A DNA stretch of 64,000 nucleotides from Candidatus Amarolinea dominans (GCA_016719785.1 JADJYJ010000005.1:3395-67394), one strand, 5' to 3'; shown: positions 43,069 to 52,609, numbered from the stretch's first letter. Program-made: numbers and translations. Notes: generated by a model from the letters alone, not told the origin.

Positions 43069-44544
43069 CAATACCTTCGCCAAAATGGGGGTAAGTCAAA
43101 TGTGAACTAAACGGGCTTTCGTAGTAAAGTTGTTGTTGATAGTTTACGAAAATCACAACACAAGGACTAGCGAAAGCCCATGCCTGATATTGTAGCACGT
43201 TTAGAGTGTATCGAATCATTAGTGACGGCGACGACGCTGCGCCAACTCAGCCGCATCATTGCGGCAGTGTTACCATGACAGGGCGGGTGACCATGCTTGG
43301 CATCTCGCTGGGCCGGTGAAGGGGGCAGTTATCGCACGGTACAGCGTTTTTTCTACACGGTAGTGCCGTGGGCGACGTTGTTTTGGGCGTTTTTCCGCCA
43401 GCATCTATATCGGCCAGACGATGTCTACATCATGGTTGGCGACGAGGTGGTGGTGAGCAAAGCGGGGCACCACACCCACGGGCTGGATCGTTTTTTTGCG
43501 GGGGTATTCGGCCGTGTGATTCCCGGCCTGGCCTTTTTCAGTTTGGCACTGGTCAACACCAAAAAACGCCGCTCATCTCAGCTGCGGATCGAGCAAGTCG
43601 TGCGCAGCGAGGAAGAAAAAGCGGCTAACCGTGCCAAGACAGTCGCTAAGCAGACGCCCAAACCGGCTGAGCCGCGCAAGCCGGGCCGCCCCAAAGGCAG
43701 TAAGAACAAAGCGGCAACCGAAATCACCCTGTCGCCGGAACTGCTTCGCATCCAAGCCATGCTGGAAGCTCAACTCAAACTTATGGGCAAATTGATCCCT
43801 CTGACCTATCTGGCCCTGGACGGGCATTTTGGTAACCGTTTTGCCCTGCACATGGTGCAGCAGTGCAAGTTACATCTGATTTCTAAGCTGCGCTCCGACT
43901 CGGCCTTGTACTTACCTTATACTGGCCCCTACAAAGGGCGTGGGCCGCACCGCAAATACGGCGACAAGCTGGATTACCAGAACTTGCCAGTCGAGTACCT
44001 AAAACAAACGACCGTTGACGGCCAGATCGAAACTCGCATGTACCATATTCGATGCCTGCATAGAGAGTTTAGCCAGCCGCTTAATGTCGTGGTTATCCTG
44101 AAAACTCATCTGCAAACGCAAGCCTACGCCCATGTCACCCTGTTCAGCAGCGATCTCACGCTCGCCTACGACAAACTGGTTGACTATTATTGTCTGAGAT
44201 TCCAAATCGAGTTCAACTTCAGGGACGCTAAACAGTATTGGGGCCTGGAGGACTTCATGAATGTCTCCGAAACCGCCGTCACCAATGCCGCCAACCTCTC
44301 TTTGTTCATGGTCAACTTCTCCCAGGGCTTACTGCGCAATCTCCACGACACAGACCCAGATTGCAGCGTCCTAGACCTTAAAGCGCACTATCGCGGTGCC
44401 AAATATGTGACCGAGACCATTAAAATGCTTCCCGAAAAGCCCGAGCCAGTTTTATTGGCCCGCATCTTCAGTAAACTAGCCGCCTTGGGCCGCATTCATG
44501 TCGCTCAACCTACCCCCAACTCGCCCTAGCTGGCGAAGGTATTG
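43069..44544 (+). mobile_element. IS4-like insertion sequence (1,476 bp) inside a cassette
   Basis: Bounded by perfect 14-bp inverted repeats CAATACCTTCGCCA / TGGCGAAGGTATTG and a 5-bp target duplication TAAAA (43064-43068, 44545-44549). It carries one transposase gene. The cassette it hit (42772-43068 plus 44550-44788) is AT-rich and has no convincing gene left. Confidence 0.8.
43180..44529 (+). CDS. IS4-like DDE transposase (two indels near the start)
   Basis: It begins MPDIVARLECIESLVTATTL RQLSRIIAAVLP. Two compensating slips near 43275 and 43300 lead into MTGRVTMLGIS and RWAGEGGSYRTVQRFFYTVV PWA, then the 410-codon main frame. Catalytic residues: YIMVGDEVVVSKAG (first Asp), LTYLALDGHFGNRFAL (second Asp), YYCLRFQIEFNFRDAKQYWG LEDF (Glu in the C1/YREK-like region). 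A Lys-rich insert (EPRKPGRPKGSKNK) lies between. About 449 residues when repaired. It moves the element by cut-and-paste. Confidence 0.8.
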
Positions 44545-44788
44545 TAAAAGAAACCAACTTGACCAATCAAAACCAAACTTGAACAAAAATGCTGGCGAAG
44601 GAAAACCAGCCGATTTCGGAAACCTGTAAAAATAAACCTGAATTTTTGCTGACGAAGAAAATGCTGACAAACGAAAAAGCCAAGAACTTGAAAAAACGCC
44701 GCCACAAAAAAACTGAATTTGATTTTCTAAACTCAACGATAAAACGAAACTTGCGAATCAAAGATGATTTTGCTTTTTGCTTTGGGTT

Positions 44789-44874
44789 GCCCAACGCCAA
44801 CCGTCAGCCGCCGGGGCCGCCAACATCGTCAACCGGCCCAGATCCTCCCTGGTCGGCTGCACGGAATGTTGGGC
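44789..44874 (-). repeat. attC site, family A (86 bp)
   Basis: GCCCAACGCCAACCGTCAGC ... cggaatGTTGGGC; differs at one base (ccctggtcgg) from the consensus. Confidence 0.87.
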
Positions 44875-45028
44875 AGCGGCGCCACCAGCAGAGCCTGACC
44901 CGACCGACCTGGGCAAACCAGCGACCCCTTCCCTTCCAACCGCCTGCCCGCGAACGGCCGTCGAATGACCGCCCAACGCCAACCGGTATCCAATCTCCGG
45001 TCTCCAATCTCCGGTCTCCGGCAGAGCA

Positions 45029-45122
45029 GCCCAACGGCGATGTTCACCTGCGCCTGCGGCAAGGCGCTTCTCGTCATCCCTGATCTCGCCGCCGCAGGCG
45101 TCAGGTGGAACTGAGGTTGGGC
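45029..45122 (-). repeat. attC site, family C (94 bp)
   Basis: GCCCAACGGCGATGTTCACC tgcgcctgcgg ... ccgcaggcgtcaggtggaac .. GTTGGGC. Family C also at 49433 and 56341. Confidence 0.85.
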
Positions 45123-45222
45123 GGCCCCGCCCACGAAACCCCGCGGCACCCCGCCCACGAAGACGACCCACGGGCCTGACTTTGCGACGGCGAGCGTGGT
45201 GCCGCGGCGAGCCCCAGCAGCA

Positions 45223-45357
45223 GCCCAACGGCAGGCGTTACCGGCAAGGGCGGGATTTGGCGGACAAAACCACCAGACGCCGAATCCGCCTCTTGGGGCC
45301 GCTTCCCCGAAAGTGTGGGCGAATGCCCGCACTTGTCCGGTGCACGCGGTGTTGGGC
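45223..45357 (-). repeat. attC site, singleton (135 bp)
   Basis: GCCCAACGGCAGGCGTTACC ... gtccggtgcacgcggtGTTGGGC; 65 bp after the oxidoreductase stop. The cassette 45123-45222 to its left is ORF-less. Confidence 0.82.
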
Positions 45358-45422
45358 GCATTTTGCAAGACGCTTTTGAACTTGAACTTGCCACTACATG
45401 TATCGGTGGGCGGCGGTTTGGA

Positions 45423-46103
45423 CTAACGAACCACCTTAAAAGCAATCTCTGCTGGGCTAAGAGCTTGCATAACTGCATGTCCAATCGACAACATCATCTC
45501 TGTGCCTCTTGCTGTGGAAATATCACCTAAGTCCAGAATGTCATCCCAACCAAACTCATGTAGCAATTCAGCTACTTGCATTTTCGCTTTTATATCATTT
45601 CCAGATAGAAACACAGTATGGTCGCCATTTCCTACCAACTTAGGGTTTACCATTAGTGCTGCTGTCATGGCATTTAGAGTTTTGACAACTCGCGCATTTG
45701 GGAATGATCTTTGGATGATTTCGCCGAGTGAATCAGTATCTTTGACAAATAAGGTTAGTGGAAAACCGCGACTAAAATCAATGGGGTTGGAAACATCCAT
45801 AAGTGTTTTGCCATCTAGATTCTCTTTTCCTACAGCCTGAAGTACATCTAGGCTCACCATACCGCTGAGAGCATTGATGACAAGTTCCCCGTAGGCTGCC
45901 GCATCACGAAACGTAACAACACTAGCCCGTGATTCCGTTAAAGTAAGCCAGTCACGCAAAGCGTGTGCATCAGGACCCCGCCCCTTAGGCTCGTCGAGAT
46001 TAGAAGGATCGCGAGTGCCTATCATAACAGAATGACCAAGTTGAACAAGTTTGAGACCTAATGTTTGACCAACGATACCAGTACCCAGAATTCCAATTTG
46101 CAT
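45423..46103 (-). CDS. F420/NADP-oxidoreductase-type Rossmann protein
   Basis: A 226-residue protein. MQIGILGTGIVGQTLGLKLV QLGHSVMIGTRDP is a dinucleotide-binding Rossmann start with an Arg suggesting NADP(H). Further motifs are ELVINALSG and LMDVSNPIDFSRGFPLTLFV (the D-x-x-N-P motif of NADPH:F420 reductases). VVKTLNAMTAALM and FLSGND follow. It could be an NADPH-dependent reductase or an F420 family member without certainty about F420. Single-gene cassette with attC 65 bp downstream. Confidence 0.8.
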   Translation of the reverse strand: MQIGILGTGIVGQTLGLKLVQLGHSVMIGTRDPSNLDEPKGRGPDAHALRDWLTLTESRASVVTFRDAAAYGELVINALSGMVSLDVLQAVGKENLDGKTLMDVSNPIDFSRGFPLTLFVKDTDSLGEIIQRSFPNARVVKTLNAMTAALMVNPKLVGNGDHTVFLSGNDIKAKMQVAELLHEFGWDDILDLGDISTARGTEMMLSIGHAVMQALSPAEIAFKVVR

Positions 46104-46194
46104 AGCAGTCTCCTTTAGAAATAAGAATATCTACCAGTAATCAGTTAAACTTCCATATCCTTCCGATTCTATCAGTATGTTGCCTATCGCAGCC

Positions 46195-46324
46195 GCCCAA
46201 CGGTTTGCGTTAGCTGCGTGTGGGCGGGTGTGGATTCTGCCTGAGATGTAGGAAAAACTCGAAGCCAGAAAAATGCTTGAAAAACGCGCAGAATCCCACA
46301 CGTCAGCTGCACGCTGTGTTAGGC
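46195..46324 (-). repeat. attC site, family B (130 bp)
   Basis: GCCCAACGGTTTGCGTTAGC ... cagctgcacgctgtGTTAGGC. Its R' box overlaps the stop codon of the gene at 46319. Confidence 0.88.
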
Positions 46325-46858
46325 GGCCGAGGAAAACAATGTGATAACCCATTGCAGGATGACCCAGAAAGCTGCTATGAGCAAACTGCCGAACGCAGTA
46401 AACCCCAGGCCTTTTAGAAATCCAACGAAGTGGAAGCGATAGTCGCGATAGGCCGTCATGCCTTCGGTACCGGGGAGAACCATTGAACGCGGCTGGATCG
46501 TGCAGAAGAAAAGCCAGTCGAGGATAATTAGATCGAATGTGTTGAATGTGAGCAGTGCAATACCTGAGAACGCTAAAGCGGGCAAAAAGGGGACAGAATC
46601 GACCTGAGCCTGCAAAGCGAAAAGACCAATAATGGGGATGACGAAAATGGTTATGAATAATAGGGCCGCGATGAGGGGACGCAGGCGGGCAGCCCGCGGA
46701 GACATGGGTCCATACTTTTCCTTGATATCAGGCGGATACTTGTCGACGAACATGTCGAGAGCGATGGTTCCGCTGATGGCGGTGAGAATGGTGAGGACGA
46801 GAGACAATACCAGGCCATAAATGAGCGCATCGTAAAACATGAGTTGCCAATCAAGCAC
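46319..46858 (-). CDS. Multi-pass membrane protein, cassette-encoded
   Basis: A 179-residue protein. I choose GTG 46858 because GGAGG lies 5 bases before it; ATG 46840 is the alternative. Four helices: ALIYGLVLSLVLTILTAISG, PLIAALLFITIFVIPIIGLF AL, SGIALLTFNTFDLIILDWLF FC, GFTAFGSLLIAAFWVILQWV. Charged loops (DKYPPDIKEKYGPMSPRAAR) suggest an enzyme-like or sensor role, but I do not recognise the family. The coding end reaches into the attC core, leaving no tail. Confidence 0.6.
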   Translation of the reverse strand: MLDWQLMFYDALIYGLVLSLVLTILTAISGTIALDMFVDKYPPDIKEKYGPMSPRAARLRPLIAALLFITIFVIPIIGLFALQAQVDSVPFLPALAFSGIALLTFNTFDLIILDWLFFCTIQPRSMVLPGTEGMTAYRDYRFHFVGFLKGLGFTAFGSLLIAAFWVILQWVITLFSSAA

Positions 46859-46886
46859 TTTGACCTCCGAAATATTGAACCCGGCC

Positions 46887-47015
46887 GCCCAACGATAGGC
46901 ATAAGCGGTTGGCGCGTACTTCGCTAGGGCGACTCGCTTGAAGTAGTAGAAACTACGCGATAGCGGCACGGCTGGTCGGCGCGGAGTGCCAGTCGGCTTG
47001 ACACCCGGGTTGGGC
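46887..47015 (-). repeat. attC site, family D (129 bp)
   Basis: GCCCAACGATAGGCATAAGC ggttggcgcgtacttcgcta ... cttgacacccggGTTGGGC. The only other family D copy is at 55532. Confidence 0.85.
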
Positions 47016-47122
47016 GGCGGAAGTTTAGATGATGGCAAATGCTTGATGAGAGAGCAGATTGCAAGATGTGCTACTGCTTTGACCATATTCCGAAAGATGT
47101 TCTATATGAACAGAAGGAGATG

Positions 47123-47743
47123 CTATTTATTCAAATGTTGTCGCACCCACAACACGCCACTACTTAGCCCAAACACGAGCCCCACGCTGAGACCGAGAAC
47201 GCCATGTGTTTGACCATCAAGCCCCGGTCTCCATGCAATGTTCAGCAACCCTAAGTTGCTTAGGATGGCTATGCCAATCAGCCAACCCACATACCAAGTG
47301 AGCGCGTTGATAGGGATGAGCCAAACTGCCCAAGAGTGGAGGCGCAAGAGTTGCCATTGAAAAATGCCTACAGCCAAGCCGCCCAAAATAACGCTTACCG
47401 ACAGATCTCGGGCGTTTTCAAATCCGTCTGCCAAAAAATGCATTAGCCCCACCCCTATTGAAGACGAGATAATCCACCAGCGCGAGACCGAAAGTCGGTG
47501 GCTCAAAATTAAACTTTGTAAAATCCCAATCAATAGCGCCGGGATAAATCCGAAGAAAAAGCCAGCGATGGCAGCCTCTGTACGGAAGCCGCCGAGCCGG
47601 AAAACATCGGGAGGAAAAGCGGATGCGAGAGGAAAGTTGTGGAACATAGCCCCAACAAGCCCGAAACTCAAGATGTTGGCGATGAGCCATAGCAACGCGG
47701 TAAACCAAACAGATTTAAAAAAACTCGGATTTTGTGCATTCAT
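47123..47743 (-). CDS. Multi-pass membrane protein of unknown family
   Basis: A 206-residue protein with five to six hydrophobic helices: FTALLWLIANILSFGLVGAM F, AIAGFFFGFIPALLIGILQS LIL, WWIISSSIGVGLMHFL, VILGGLAVGIFQWQLL, WLIPINALTWYVGWLIGIAI L, GVLGLSVGLVFGLSSGVLWV. Repeated G-x-x-x-G packing and 'IGILQxLIL' elements are typical of small hydrophobic cassette products. No catalytic motif seen. Confidence 0.6.
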   Translation of the reverse strand: MNAQNPSFFKSVWFTALLWLIANILSFGLVGAMFHNFPLASAFPPDVFRLGGFRTEAAIAGFFFGFIPALLIGILQSLILSHRLSVSRWWIISSSIGVGLMHFLADGFENARDLSVSVILGGLAVGIFQWQLLRLHSWAVWLIPINALTWYVGWLIGIAILSNLGLLNIAWRPGLDGQTHGVLGLSVGLVFGLSSGVLWVRQHLNK

Positions 47744-47785
47744 CGTTTCGATTCCTTAATGTTACTTACTACTACATGATGAGCC

Positions 47786-47857
47786 GCCCAACGTTTGAGC
47801 TCAGCCGCGTGCGAAGGCCGCAGGCCGTAGCACGTCGGCTGGAGCGAAGGGTTAGGC
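47786..47857 (-). repeat. attC site, singleton (72 bp)
   Basis: GCCCAACGTTTGAGCTCAGC cgcgtgcgaa ... cgtcggctggagcgaaggGTTAGGC; short, ends 16 bp from the SnoaL-like stop. Confidence 0.87.
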
Positions 47858-47873
47858 GTCGCTGTTCGGCAGC

Positions 47874-48299
47874 TCATAGAAGGTAACCGCGTACTCCATA
47901 TGGAAAGCCGGCGAGTTCAGTGTTGGACGTGTCGCTGTAGCCAAAGTACGCTCGAACCTCGGAAATACGGTCTTCGCGCATTGCGTACCACTCACTGCCC
48001 CGCATCAGTAGACGCAAGTCAGTTCCTTCGGGAGTCCACAGGCAACTCCACTCACTGACGACTTCGTTGCCTTGAGCAATGATGTGATCGATCTTCCAGG
48101 TGGGATTGAGCAGGACTTTGAACTTTCGCCAGTACTTCGCCAAGTGCTGAGCGCCTTGTATCGGCTTGAACCGCTCAGGCAAGAAGTAGTGAATGACTTC
48201 AGGGTCAAGCGTACTGAGAAGTTCATCCAGGTCTCCGCTATTGCACCCGTCAAAGTACTTCAGGACGACTGAGATGTTGCGCGCTTCGAGTGACGACAT
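47874..48299 (-). CDS. SnoaL-like / NTF2-fold protein
   Basis: A 141-residue protein from ATG 48299: VVLKYFDGCNSGDLDELLST LDPEVIHYFLPERFKPIQGA QHLAKYW, the classical SnoaL-like opening. It continues WKIDHIIAQGNEVVSEWSCL WTPEGTDLRLLMRGSEWYAM REDRISEVRAYF. Known relatives are polyketide cyclases, isomerases or binding proteins; the role here is unknown. A second protein of the same fold (39903) sits in another cassette with no close sequence similarity. Confidence 0.8.
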   Translation of the reverse strand: MSSLEARNISVVLKYFDGCNSGDLDELLSTLDPEVIHYFLPERFKPIQGAQHLAKYWRKFKVLLNPTWKIDHIIAQGNEVVSEWSCLWTPEGTDLRLLMRGSEWYAMREDRISEVRAYFGYSDTSNTELAGFPYGVRGYLL

Positions 48300-48335
48300 G
48301 GCGATCCTTTGAGTAGCGGCGAGGGGGCCTGCGAC

Positions 48336-48422
48336 GCCTAACGCCAAGTTTCAGTTGCGCCGCACGCATCTGCGCTGAAAACACGTCGGCTGCTTCGGCG
48401 TCAACTGCAAACCGTGTTGGGC
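48336..48422 (-). repeat. attC site, singleton (87 bp)
   Basis: GCCTAACGCCAAGTTTCAGT ... tcaactgcaaaccgtGTTGGGC. Confidence 0.85.
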
Positions 48423-48467
48423 ACGCACCATCACGAGACAAACTGCGAACCGCAAGATAGGTAAAAA

Positions 48468-48920
48468 TCAGTTGCGACGAAGAGTGAGCAAAGCGGGAGC
48501 TTTATCAAACATCCAAAAGCCGATTGGCATTCCGATAATCGTACAGGCAAAAATATACGCTAGAGAAAGCCAAAAGGCAGTTAGCCAAAATCCTATCAGC
48601 AAGAACCACAATGCACGGATGATGAAATTATGCTGAGCCGCAGCACTTCCTGCATATGAAATAACTGGATCGGTCTGACGCAATGCCATCAAGTATGGGA
48701 TCTTATTTATGATCATGACACCCAAGGGAATGCCAAGAATTGTCAGAAACAGTAGGTAAGCAAGTGAGATGGCAAGCGCCCCAAGCCACCAGCCAATAAA
48801 GACAAAGTACAAAAGTTGAACCAAACAACCAGGCTGATTGCGCACAATGATGGTTGGTGTGCCAGCAACATTCACGGTGACATTCACCGAATTACTTCCC
48901 TGACTTCCTTGATTGCTCAT
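48468..48920 (-). CDS. YccF-domain membrane protein
   Basis: A 150-residue protein. A polar start (MSNQGSQGSNSVNVTVNVAG) precedes two YccF-type halves: FIGWWLGALAISLAYLLFLT ILGIPLGVMIINKIPYLMAL R and LIGFWLTAFWLSLAYIFACT IIGMPIGFWMFDKAPALLTL R. The 'W-x-x-x-(L/F)-x-x-x-(L/I)-A-Y-x-x-x-x-T-I-(L/I)-G-(I/M)-P-(L/I)-G' signature is clear. Inner-membrane protein of unknown function; related cassettes are frequent in environmental integrons as far as I recall. Confidence 0.85.
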   Translation of the reverse strand: MSNQGSQGSNSVNVTVNVAGTPTIIVRNQPGCLVQLLYFVFIGWWLGALAISLAYLLFLTILGIPLGVMIINKIPYLMALRQTDPVISYAGSAAAQHNFIIRALWFLLIGFWLTAFWLSLAYIFACTIIGMPIGFWMFDKAPALLTLRRN

Positions 48921-48965
48921 ATTAGTTGATCTCCTTCGAACGTGTTATTGGTTTTGTTGGTAAAT

Positions 48966-49053
48966 ACCTAACGCCCTACGTCAGTTACCCGGGACAGTCA
49001 ACGTCGAATGCGAAACCGAGCTCACTCCCGGTCAACTAGATCTATTGTTGGGC
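48966..49053 (-). repeat. attC site, singleton (88 bp)
   Basis: ACCTAACGCCCTACGTCAGT tacccggg ... cccggtcaactagatctattGTTGGGC; R'' fits RYYYAAC. Confidence 0.82.
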
Positions 49054-49207
49054 AACGGCCCACCGAGCACCACGTGGCCAGACCAGCCTGGGCAAACCGG
49101 CGACCCCTTCCATTCCAACCGCCTGCCTGTGGACGGCCGTCGCAGGGCCGCCCCACACCAACCGGTCTCCAATCTCCGGTCTCCAATCTCCGGTCTCCCG
49201 CAGCTCC

Positions 49208-49292
49208 GCCCAACGCCAACCGTCAGCCGCCGGGGCCGCCAACATCGTCAACCGGCCCAGATCCTCCCCGGTCGGTGTACGGAATGTTGGGC
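49208..49292 (-). repeat. attC site, family A (85 bp)
   Basis: GCCCAACGCCAACCGTCAGC ... cggtgtacggaatGTTGGGC, the gtgtac variant shared with 37286 and 54272. Confidence 0.87.
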
Positions 49293-49432
49293 AGCGGCAC
49301 CCCGAGCAGAGCCTGACCGGACGAACCTGGGCGAACCAGCGACCCCTTCCATTCCAACCGCCTGCCCGTGAACGGCCGTCAAAGCTCCGCCCAACGCCAA
49401 CCAGTCTCCAATCTCCGGTCTTCGGCAGAGCC

Positions 49433-49526
49433 GCCCAACGAAAAACGTCACCTGCGCCTGCGGCCAGATTACGCTCGCGACCCACGCTCCCACCGCCGCA
49501 GGCGTCAGGTGGACGTGGTGTTAGGC
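49433..49526 (-). repeat. attC site, family C (94 bp)
   Basis: GCCCAACGAAAAACGTCACC tgcgcctgcgg ... ccgcaggcgtcaggtgg .. GTTAGGC; 3' attC of the cassette whose gene is at 52114, separated from it by the IS21 element. Confidence 0.85.
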
Positions 49527-49632
49527 CAGGCCCAAGCACCAAATGTTCAACGACAACTATAATTACTCATTGACGACAATTAGAACTGCCCACTAGGAAG
49601 CAGCAGGCAGGTCAGGTAAACTTCCTCTGATC

Positions 49633-51148
49633 ATGAAGGAGAGGGAGGATAAGATGACTTGTACCGATGCTCAAGTGAGGCTAGCAATGCGTGAACGAAC
49701 GAAAGGCCGTACCCAAGAACAATCGGCCGTCAAAGCGAACATTAAAGTCGAAAAACGGTTGCTAAGTATGAGGAGCTGGAACAACTTCCCAGTGAAGTGC
49801 AGCAACCACGGGCATATCGCACGCGAGACGACCCGTTTAGTGACTATTGGCCGAAGGTAGAGCAGATGTTAGCAGCTGCTCCAGAACTGGAAGCCAAAAC
49901 GCTTTTCGAGTGGTTGTGCGAACAGCAGCCAGATAAGTATCAGGAAGGCCAGTTGCGAACCCTACAACGGCGGATAGCCGAGTGGCGGGCGATACACCTG
50001 GCCCAGATCGCTGTTTTGGCGCAGGTCCACCGACCAGGCGAAATTCTGCAGACGGATGGCACCTGGCTAACGGAGTTAGGGGCGACAATTGCCGGTGAGT
50101 CCTTCAAGCATGTGCTGATTCACAGCGTGTTACCCTACTCCAACTGGGAATGGGGGTGGTGGCACAATCGGAATCACTATTGGCGTACCAGCGCGCCTTG
50201 CAGGTGACCCTGTTCAACTTGGGCGCGGTGCCGGTGTACCATCAGACCGACAATTCGTCGGCGGTTACCCACTCACTGAGCGCCAGCGATGAGTTGGGCC
50301 GGGAGTATAATCTGGCTTACCTGGCTCTCTTGAAGCATTATGGGATGCAGCCGCGGACCATCCATGTCGGCAGCCCCGAAGAGAACGGTGACATCGAAGC
50401 GGCCAACGGTGCGCTCAAGCAGGCGTTGCGCCAGCATCTGCTACTGCGCAGCAGCTCGGATTTTGCCTCCGTGACAGATTATGAGCACTTCATCGCTCAG
50501 GTGATGACCCGGCGCAACGAACGTCGGCGGGAGCGCCTGGCCGAGGAATTAGCGGTGATGAAGCCACTGACGGTACCTCCGCTGGAATCGTATCAAGAAT
50601 GCCGGGTGAGAGTCGGCCGGGGTAGCATGATCCGGGTGCAGCACAATGCCTACTCCGTACCGACCAGCCTGATTTAGCCAAATGGTCATCGTTCACATCC
50701 ATGAGTGGCACCTGGAAGTCTACTTCCGGCGAAACCTGATGGCAAAGATGCCCCGCCTTGTGGGCCAAAATCAGTATCAACTGAACTATCGGCACTTAGT
50801 GGATAGCCTGCTACGCAAACCCGGCGGCTTTCGGGATTACCGTTACCGGGAAGCCTTGTTTCCGACCGTTGTTTTCCGGCAAGCCTGGGAAATCTTGAAC
50901 CAGTGGCACTCACCGCGCAAAGCCGACCTGATCTACCTACGCATCGTGCATTGGGCGGCGCACACCCTGAAAGTGACGTGGAAGCCGCACTGAAACGTTT
51001 GCTGGAGAGTCCAGAAACCTGGGATGACACCGACGTTGAACGCTTGATCAAGTCTCCATCACCAGCGATACCCCAGTTGGCGACATCATCAGTCAATCTG
51101 GCCCAGTACGATGCCCTACTCAGGGAGGTGAACGATGACAGTGCTTGA
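49633..51148 (+). pseudogene. istA: IS21 transposase IstA, with at least four frameshifts
   Basis: Pieces in successive frames: MRERTKGRTQEQSAVKANIK (N-terminal HTH region); QPRAYRTRDDPFSDYWPKVE QML...ALFEWLCEQQPDKYQEGQLR TLQRR; RPGEILQTDGTWLTELG (first catalytic Asp); QTDNSSAVTHSL (second Asp); HVGSPEENGDIEAANGALKQ (catalytic Glu). The C-terminal part NQYQLNYRHLVDSLLRKPGG F then LIKSPSPAIPQLATSSVNLA QYD follows. Breaks near 49745, 50165, 50680 and 50990. All catalytic residues survive, so assembly indels are as likely as true decay. Confidence 0.8.
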
Positions 51149-51935
51149 ACCAATTGCGCAACACTGCAAACGCCTGCGGCTGCCCAGCATCGCCGAGGCC
51201 GTACCGGAAGCCCTGAGCCTGGCCCAGCAGCAGGACTGGTCTCTCGAGAGTTTCCTGCTCTATCTGTTAGAGCAGGAAACAGCCGGTCGCCAGCAGCGTC
51301 GGGTTGAGCGCTTGCTACGTGAGGCTCACCTACCACCCGACAAAACCCTGGCCCGGTTTGAGCAGTCCCGGCTGCCTTTACGCTTGCGCCGCCAATTAGC
51401 TGGCCTGATCGAGGGCGGTTTCATCAAGGAGGCAGAAAACATATTGATTTTTGGCCAACCCGGGACTGGGAAAACACATTTGGCCGCCGCGTTGGCTTAC
51501 GAATGGATTCACCACGATTACAGCGTCTGGTTCACTCCGACCTATAAACTGGTCGACGGCTTACTGCGAGCCAAACGGGACTATGCACTGGAACCGGAAC
51601 TGAAACGGCTCGATCGCTTTCAGGTGGTCATCCTCGATGACATCGGCTATGTTCAGCAGAGCCGGGAAGAAATGGAAGTGTTATTCACTTTTCTGGCTGA
51701 GCGTTATGAGCGCCGCAGCGTAGTGATCACCTCCAATCTCGTGTTTTCACAGTGGGATCAAATCTTCAAAGATCCCTTGACCACGGCCGCGGCGATCGAC
51801 CGCGTGGTTCATCACAGCCGGATCATCGAGTTCGGGTCCGAAATGACCAGTATGCGAGCGGAAGCAGCCGCCCGCCGCCAATCACAGGAAATGGGTCAGG
51901 CTCAGCCTGGCCAGGTTGAGGCAATTCGAAACTAA
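51135..51935 (+). CDS. istB: IS21 helper ATPase IstB
   Basis: A 266-residue intact AAA+ protein. ATG 51135 overlaps the end of istA. Walker A GQPGTGKTHLAAAL (residues about 108-121), Walker B VVILDDIGY, sensor-1 region VVITSNLVFSQW and arginine RVVHHSRIIEF. It bends target DNA and recruits IstA dimers. Confidence 0.92.
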   Translation: MTVLEPIAQHCKRLRLPSIAEAVPEALSLAQQQDWSLESFLLYLLEQETAGRQQRRVERLLREAHLPPDKTLARFEQSRLPLRLRRQLAGLIEGGFIKEAENILIFGQPGTGKTHLAAALAYEWIHHDYSVWFTPTYKLVDGLLRAKRDYALEPELKRLDRFQVVILDDIGYVQQSREEMEVLFTFLAERYERRSVVITSNLVFSQWDQIFKDPLTTAAAIDRVVHHSRIIEFGSEMTSMRAEAAARRQSQEMGQAQPGQVEAIRN

Positions 51936-52113
51936 CCATTCAAAATGGGTAATTCTAATTGTCGCTGATGTGTAAATCTAATTGTCGCTTGACAACCAAA
52001 CCCGCAAAACGACAAGCGCCGCCCATGACGGCGAACCGTGGCCGCACTGCTGCGCTGCGAACTGCCAAACGGAACGAACTGCCGATCGCTACCACACACA
52101 CCGCCTTTGCCGA

Positions 52114-52512
52114 TTATCTGCTGGATTGGGTGTCAGGTCGGTTCGCCGCTCGCTCTTGGCTGAGAGTCCAGAGATTTTGGGCCAGTTCAACGTAATCGGC
52201 GCGCTTGCCAGCGATTTCAGCCTCAAACCACTTCGTAAATTCCTCATAGAGCACCGCAGTCACATCATCAGCCGTTTGACATGCGCTGAGTCGCGGAATC
52301 ACCGTGCCTGCTTCGGGGTCATACTCATCGGTGTTTATCGTGAAGTTGATGCCGATCGGGTCAGCCTTGAAGATCATGGTTGAGATGGCGGCGAAGAACT
52401 GAGGGTCTTCGGCGCGCACGGCTTCGCGCGCAGCTCGCGCTTGGTCAACTCTTTCGAGAACTTCCGGTGAAAGGTCGGATGCGCTCATATCCATCACGTT
52501 GAACGAGTTCAC
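52114..52512 (-). CDS. Hypothetical cassette protein
   Basis: A 132-residue acidic protein: MNSFNVMDMSASDLSPEVLE RVDQARAAREAVRAEDPQFF AAISTMIFKADPIGINF, then strands and a helical end (VLYEEFTKWFEAEIAGKRAD YVELAQNLWTLSQERA). It has no signal peptide or membrane helix. The shape (short helices, a small beta core, then amphipathic helices) suggests a small cytosolic protein, perhaps an immunity-like or regulatory factor, but I do not recognise it. Its cassette tail is interrupted by IS21. Confidence 0.6.
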   Translation of the reverse strand: MNSFNVMDMSASDLSPEVLERVDQARAAREAVRAEDPQFFAAISTMIFKADPIGINFTINTDEYDPEAGTVIPRLSACQTADDVTAVLYEEFTKWFEAEIAGKRADYVELAQNLWTLSQERAANRPDTQSSR

Positions 52513-52609
52513 TCCATTGGTTGATTAGTTTTGACGAGGGCGTGCGTTTCCGCGCCAGGAGCAAGCCATCCCTCATTCTATCAGTTGCCCCATGCTGATG
52601 GTTTGCTGC

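Larger units (their letters stand above)
49544..51994 (+). mobile_element. IS21-family insertion sequence (2,451 bp)
   Basis: Left end TGTTCAACGACAACTATAAT and right end (complement) TGTCAAGCGACAATTAGATT. Each also has a second internal CGACAATTAGAA repeat, as in IS21 ends. A 6-bp target duplication ACCAAA flanks it (49538-49543, 51995-52000). It carries istA (broken) and istB. Confidence 0.9.

Noticed and set aside
44589..45083. 164-codon plus-strand ORF spanning a cassette tail and attC
   Set aside because: It crosses a family A attC into an ORF-less cassette and is against the direction of all cassette genes.
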